From an uncultured Mollicutes bacterium (GTDB lineage Bacteria > Bacillota_I > Bacilli_A > RFN20 > CAG-826), in NCBI GenBank assembly GCA_900549975.1, contig URQK01000010.1, positions 1 through 27,299 of the forward strand: a stretch of 27,299 bases of DNA, written 5' to 3'. Under the pieces are notes generated by a model. The model was not told where the DNA came from. It ran no database searches and worked only from the letters and a program-made list of their open reading frames with translations. This document shows positions 24,613 to 27,299 of the stretch, piece by piece. Each line of letters opens with the position of its first letter. Position 1 is the stretch's first letter. The position numbers were made by a program, and so were the translations under genes.

Positions 24613-25170
24613 TCACCTCAAAACTTTTAAAGCATCACGAATAATTGTTGAAGAGTCTTTCGTTAAATCGATTTTCTTAAATGCTTCATCAATTTGGTTT
24701 GCTTTGAATCCTAACGCTTTTAATCCTTCTTTAGCGTCAAGAGCGTCATTACTTAATCCTAGTTCTTTTGGATCATTAACTTGTACTTCTCCTTTTAAAT
24801 CAAGGATAATTTGTGCGGCCGCTTTAGCGCCAATACCAGGCAACTTCTTTAAAAAACTGACATTAGAAGTTAGAATAGCTGTTTTCAATTCCGTTGGTCT
24901 AGTTTGACTTAAAGCATTAATTGCGGTTCTTGGTCCAATACCTTTAACCGAAATTAAATTTTCAAATATTTCTTTTTCTTCTAGAGTTAAAAAACCAACT
25001 AAAAATTGTTCGTCTTCTCGAATAACTTGGTAAGTATAAACACGGACTAATTCATCAATTTTATAATCTTCGGAATGGGAGACAAGAAGTTGATAACAAA
25101 CATCATGTACATCAATTACTATATAATTTGGTTTAATAGTATCTATATAACCTTTTAGAGAGTAAAACAT
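24613..25170 (-). CDS. ruvA: Holliday junction DNA helicase subunit RuvA
   Basis: Tetrameric DNA-binding partner of RuvB. The 185-residue protein has the N-terminal OB-fold (MFYSLKGYIDTIKPNYIVID, CYQLLVS), VREDEQFLVGFLTLEEKEIFENLI, two helix-hairpin-helix motifs (LISVKGIGPRTAINAL and LKKLPGIGAKAAAQIILDLK), an acidic linker, and the C-terminal domain III (DALDAKEGLKALGFKANQID) that contacts RuvB. The ATG has GAGGTGA upstream. Its TGA stop lies inside the ruvB ribosome-binding site. A 32-residue membrane peptide gene ends 22 bases upstream and shares the promoter at 25307-25334. Confidence 0.96.
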   Translation of the reverse strand: MFYSLKGYIDTIKPNYIVIDVHDVCYQLLVSHSEDYKIDELVRVYTYQVIREDEQFLVGFLTLEEKEIFENLISVKGIGPRTAINALSQTRPTELKTAILTSNVSFLKKLPGIGAKAAAQIILDLKGEVQVNDPKELGLSNDALDAKEGLKALGFKANQIDEAFKKIDLTKDSSTIIRDALKVLR

Positions 25171-25192
25171 AATATCACCTCAAATCAAATGA

Positions 25193-25291
25193 TTAATTAA
25201 TCATTATGATAAATATTATCATTAACGCTATGATAATTACTGCCGATAATAATGCAAAAATAATCTTATTTTCATTGTTTTTATCGTCCAT
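25193..25291 (-). CDS. Small single-pass membrane peptide, 32 residues
   Basis: A short minus-strand frame from ATG 25289-25291 to TAA 25193-25195 encodes a charged start (MDDKNNENK) and then one hydrophobic helix of about 22 residues (IIFALLSAVIIIALMIIFIM), ending in IN. The start has GGTGA six bases upstream, the same style of site used by ruvA, ruvB and relA, and the frame directly follows a promoter. It is thus the first gene of the ruvAB transcript. Charge bias predicts the acidic N-terminus outside or the peptide held as a small helper of a larger membrane protein; no family is recognised. Chance is possible at this length, but the site and promoter position favour a real gene. Confidence 0.6.
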   Translation of the reverse strand: MDDKNNENKIIFALLSAVIIIALMIIFIIMIN

Positions 25292-25306
25292 AAAATCACC
25301 ATTATT

Positions 25307-25334
25307 ATTATATACAATTTTTGCTATAAATCAA
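25307..25334 (-). promoter_or_regulatory. Promoter of the small peptide-ruvAB operon
   Basis: On the minus strand TTGATT (25329-25334) and a perfect TATAAT (25307-25312) are separated by 16 bases, with TGTA before the -10. The -10 ends 15 bases before the peptide ATG, so the leader would be very short, about ten bases. Confidence 0.7.
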
Positions 25335-25362
25335 AGAAAAACATCATTAGAAAATGATGTTT
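25334..25362 (-). terminator. Second terminator downstream of obg
   Basis: AAACATCATT (25353-25362 on the minus strand) and AATGATGTTT form a 10-base-pair stem with a 4-base loop, followed by TTCTTT. It stands directly behind the first terminator and its tail overlaps the -35 of the ruvAB promoter. Confidence 0.75.
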
Positions 25363-25371
25363 AAAGTTACT

Positions 25372-25404
25372 TAAAAAGCACAAAATAAATAAAACTTTTG
25401 TGCT
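25372..25404 (-). terminator. First terminator downstream of obg
   Basis: AGCACAAAA and TTTTGTGCT form a 9-base-pair stem with a 10-base loop, followed by a T-run on the minus strand. It lies 20 bases after the obg stop codon. Confidence 0.8.
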
Positions 25405-25424
25405 AATAATAATATTTTTAATAA

Positions 25425-26702
25425 TTATGCAATATACTCGAATTCAAAGTCACATAATATGACGGTGTCTCCGTCTTTAGCACCCATTGCTCTTAAACGA
25501 TCATCAACACCAATTTTACGCATATAGTTGAGTAGTTTTAATAAACCTTCATCAGTAGAAAGATTGATTAATTTATAAGTACGTTCAATTCTTTCTCCTT
25601 TAATAATATAGGTATGATCATTTTTCTTAACGATTTCAAAGTCACCATCATTTTCAGATTTAGCTTCATAAACTTTAACGCCGCTTTGAATGTTTTCTTC
25701 GTTATATAAACTAAACATTGGTGTTTTATCTAATAAATCAGCGATTTTATAGCATAATTTATCAATGTTTTCATTAGTTAGAGCGGATATACCAATTACT
25801 GGTTTACGAATCTTTTTATGCAAATATTCTAAACGTTCTTCAGCGCCATCTTCATCCATTTTAGAGCCGACGACAATCATTGGACGTTTATTTAATCCAT
25901 AGCCATATGCCTTTAATTCTTTATTGATTTTGCGATAATCTTCAACTGGATCACGTTTACCAGACATATCAACGATATGAACAATGACACGGCATCTTTC
26001 GATATGACGTAAAAATTGTAATCCTAACCCTTTGCCTAAATGTGCGCCTTCAATTAATCCTGGTAAATCCGCAGCGACAAATGATCTACCATCGGGTACT
26101 CTCACAACTCCTAAATTAGGAACGATGGTAGTAAAATCATAATCACCGATTTCTGGCTTAGCGGCAGAGATTATGCTTAATAAAGTTGACTTACCAACAC
26201 TAGGAAAGCCAACAAAACCAACGTCCGCTAAAAGCTTTAGTTCAAGTACTAATCTTTTCTTTTCTCCAGGCATGCCGTTTTCGGCAATTCTAGGAGTACG
26301 ATTAGTAGGTGATTTAAAACAAGCATTTCCTCTTCCACCTCTTCCGCCTTTAGCAACAACAAATTCTTTTCCTTCTACTGATAAGTCGCAGATGAAATTA
26401 CCTGTTTTTTCTTCAGTTACGACTGTACCAATTGGTAATTCAACGATAACATCGTCCGCACATTTGCCATATTGGTTCTTACCCATACCTTTTTCACCAT
26501 CTTTAGCAATTATACATTTAGAATGGCGAAAATTCATCAAAGTAGTAACACCTTTAGAAGCACGGAAAATAATAGATCCGCCTCTTCCACCATTACCACC
26601 TGATGGGCCACCACGAGAAATAAATTTTTCACGATGGAAAGCAATCATTCCGTTACCGCCATTACCGGCACGGACTTCAATAGTCGCTTTATCTATAAAC
26701 AT
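25425..26702 (-). CDS. obg: GTPase Obg/CgtA
   Basis: Essential ribosome-associated GTPase involved in 50S maturation and stress signalling. The 425-residue protein has the glycine-rich Obg domain (VRAGNGGNGMIAFHREKFIS and GGPSGGNGGRGGSIIF, GEKGMGKNQYGK, VVAKGGRGGRGNACF), the G domain with G1 GFPSVGKSTLL, G2 YDFTTIVPNLG, G3 ADLPGLIEGAHLGKGLGLQFL, G4 region VGSKMD and G5 ISA, and a C-terminal OCT domain (about 350-420) with LLKLLNYMRKIGVDDRLR. G4 has Ser where NKxD is usual. The ATG at 26702 has TTAGGAG upstream; the longer frame to 26729 includes that site. rpmA and prp upstream give the conserved rplU-prp-rpmA-obg order; a strong terminator separates rpmA from obg. Confidence 0.96.
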   Translation of the reverse strand: MFIDKATIEVRAGNGGNGMIAFHREKFISRGGPSGGNGGRGGSIIFRASKGVTTLMNFRHSKCIIAKDGEKGMGKNQYGKCADDVIVELPIGTVVTEEKTGNFICDLSVEGKEFVVAKGGRGGRGNACFKSPTNRTPRIAENGMPGEKKRLVLELKLLADVGFVGFPSVGKSTLLSIISAAKPEIGDYDFTTIVPNLGVVRVPDGRSFVAADLPGLIEGAHLGKGLGLQFLRHIERCRVIVHIVDMSGKRDPVEDYRKINKELKAYGYGLNKRPMIVVGSKMDEDGAEERLEYLHKKIRKPVIGISALTNENIDKLCYKIADLLDKTPMFSLYNEENIQSGVKVYEAKSENDGDFEIVKKNDHTYIIKGERIERTYKLINLSTDEGLLKLLNYMRKIGVDDRLRAMGAKDGDTVILCDFEFEYIA

Positions 26703-26727
26703 AATTTCATCTCCTAACTTTAAATTC

Positions 26728-26754
26728 AAAAAAAGGCCTGTTTTGAGCAGGCCT
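26728..26754 (-). terminator. Intercistronic terminator between rpmA and obg
   Basis: On the minus strand AGGCCTG (26748-26754) and CAGGCCT (26734-26740) form a GC-rich 7-base-pair stem with a 7-base loop, followed by seven T. It starts 8 bases after the rpmA stop, and its T-run ends about 25 bases before the obg ATG, with no promoter-sized gap. Confidence 0.88.
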
Positions 26755-26761
26755 AAATTAA

Positions 26762-27049
26762 CTATTCAGCAATTTCGTAAACTGATACGCGTTTTCTATC
26801 TTTACCGACACGTTCGTATTTAACGATTCCGGATTTTGTAGCAAATATAGTATCATCTCCACCACGCATTGTATTGACGCCTGGATAGATTTTAGTTCCG
26901 CGTTGACGATAAATAATCGAGCCTGCTGTAGCAAATTGACCATCTGCTTTTTTAGCTCCAAGACGTTTTGATTCAGAATCACGTCCGTTTTTTGTAGATC
27001 CAACACCCTTCTTAGATGCGAAGAGTTGAAGATTTAACTTAAACATCAT
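26762..27049 (-). CDS. rpmA: 50S ribosomal protein L27, with cleavable N-terminal extension
   Basis: Ribosomal protein near the peptidyl transferase centre. The 95-residue product shows SKKGVGSTKNGRDSESKRLG, KKADGQFATAGSIIYRQRGT, IYPGVNTMRGGDDTIFA and the C-terminal KDRKRVSVYEIAE. The N-terminus MMFKLNLQLFASKKG matches the Firmicutes form (LNLQFF then ASKKG in Staphylococcus), which the protease Prp removes just before the Ala. Here the fifth extension position is Leu in QLF. The ATG is preceded by GAGGTG with a 7-base spacer; a second ATG follows directly and could also be used. Confidence 0.97.
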   Translation of the reverse strand: MMFKLNLQLFASKKGVGSTKNGRDSESKRLGAKKADGQFATAGSIIYRQRGTKIYPGVNTMRGGDDTIFATKSGIVKYERVGKDRKRVSVYEIAE

Positions 27050-27066
27050 GGCGATGCACCTCTTTC

Positions 27067-27299
27067 TTACTTAATAATTTTTATGTTGTTTGGATAGCTA
27101 TCTTCAATAGTTCTTAATTGAACAACCATTGTTTCGATAACTATTTCATCATGAGTAGTAATTTCATGATTACTAGTTACTTCTACTAGTCCATCAGTAA
27201 CTTTGATGTCATAATTTTTAGCATCTAAATTATTTAGTGCTCCAATTACGATACTAGATACGCCAGCACATATTAGGTCTTTACCATAATCAGCGCTTT
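27067..27299 (-). CDS. prp: Ribosomal-processing cysteine protease Prp, N-terminus cut by window edge
   Basis: Prp (YsxB family) is the cysteine protease that trims the N-terminal extension of L27 in Firmicutes. The last 77 codons lie in the window. They read SADYGKDLICAGVSSIVIGALNNL, where DLICAGVS carries the expected catalytic Cys; the catalytic His lies upstream outside the window. The remainder is the typical short alpha/beta C-terminus with TMVVQLRTIEDSYPNNIKII. The stop codon lies 17 bases before rpmA. The presence of prp beside an L27 with the cleavable extension is the expected enzyme-substrate pairing. rplU would be expected next, outside the window. Confidence 0.9.
   Translation of the reverse strand, partial: SADYGKDLICAGVSSIVIGALNNLDAKNYDIKVTDGLVEVTSNHEITTHDEIVIETMVVQLRTIEDSYPNNIKIIK

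Noticed and set aside
26173..26823. 216-codon plus-strand open frame, Pro/Leu-rich
   Set aside because: It lies opposite obg; its proline-rich content is the reverse complement of the glycine-rich Obg domain and it has no plausible start site.
1..27299. TGA as a tryptophan codon (Mycoplasma-type code)
   Set aside because: Trp is encoded by TGG, and TGA is the stop of ruvA and the 4415 gene.
1..27299. A new defence, phage or transposon system
   Set aside because: No transposase, integrase, nuclease-toxin pair, reverse transcriptase or repeat array was recognised; gene order is mostly conserved housekeeping.

Overview
The window is a low-GC, AT-rich chromosomal segment whose gene content and order match Firmicutes of the class Bacilli or their wall-less-related relatives. 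The evidence is a hisS-aspS unit behind a T-box leader, a relA-apt-recJ-secDF block, ruvAB, and obg-rpmA-prp with an L27 carrying the Firmicutes-type cleavable N-terminus. TGA is used as a stop (ruvA and the 4415 gene), so this is not the Mycoplasma code. Serine/threonine-rich lipoproteins with Big_2 domains point to an uncultured gut-type Bacilli lineage (RF39, RFN20, Erysipelotrichales or Izemoplasma-like). That placement is inference; no rRNA or tRNA gene is present.

Layout. Almost everything reads on the minus strand, so transcription runs from high to low coordinates. 27299-26762 holds the end of prp and rpmA, then a terminator and obg (26702-25425). Tandem terminators follow, then a new promoter driving a 32-residue membrane peptide, ruvA and ruvB (25291-23607). 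21258-23615 is a small mixed-strand patch: a flippase (+), a YetF/DUF421 protein (-) and a TIGR04086-type membrane protein (+), with 3' ends overlapping their convergent neighbours. secDF and recJ follow, then two separately promoted and terminated paralogous lipoprotein genes (16794-14718) inserted between recJ and apt, then apt and the bifunctional (p)ppGpp synthetase/hydrolase.

11894-11549 is a regulatory region containing the relA terminator, a strong promoter and a T-box leader. It controls hisS-aspS and probably the transketolase gene tkt, which ends at a terminator at 6323-6347. 6254-4415 holds a large Big_2 lipoprotein and an orphan gene. A strong promoter at 4390-4418 then drives asp23, a four-helix membrane protein, nusB, xseA, xseB and dxs; dxs runs off the left edge.

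Most genes are housekeeping. The points most worth a second look are: (1) a 54-residue Cys/His/acidic tail on HisRS ending in seven consecutive His codons just before the aspS ribosome-binding site; (2) T-box specifier candidates that can be read as Asp or His; (3) a SecDF in which the transmembrane Asp residues of the proton pathway appear to be missing; (4) three lipoproteins sharing a C-terminal module, two of them a tandem duplication; (5) hairpin terminators tight between co-oriented genes with no space for a new promoter; and (6) an unlisted small membrane peptide heading the ruvAB operon. I did not find a CRISPR array, transposase, prophage or recognisable defence system.
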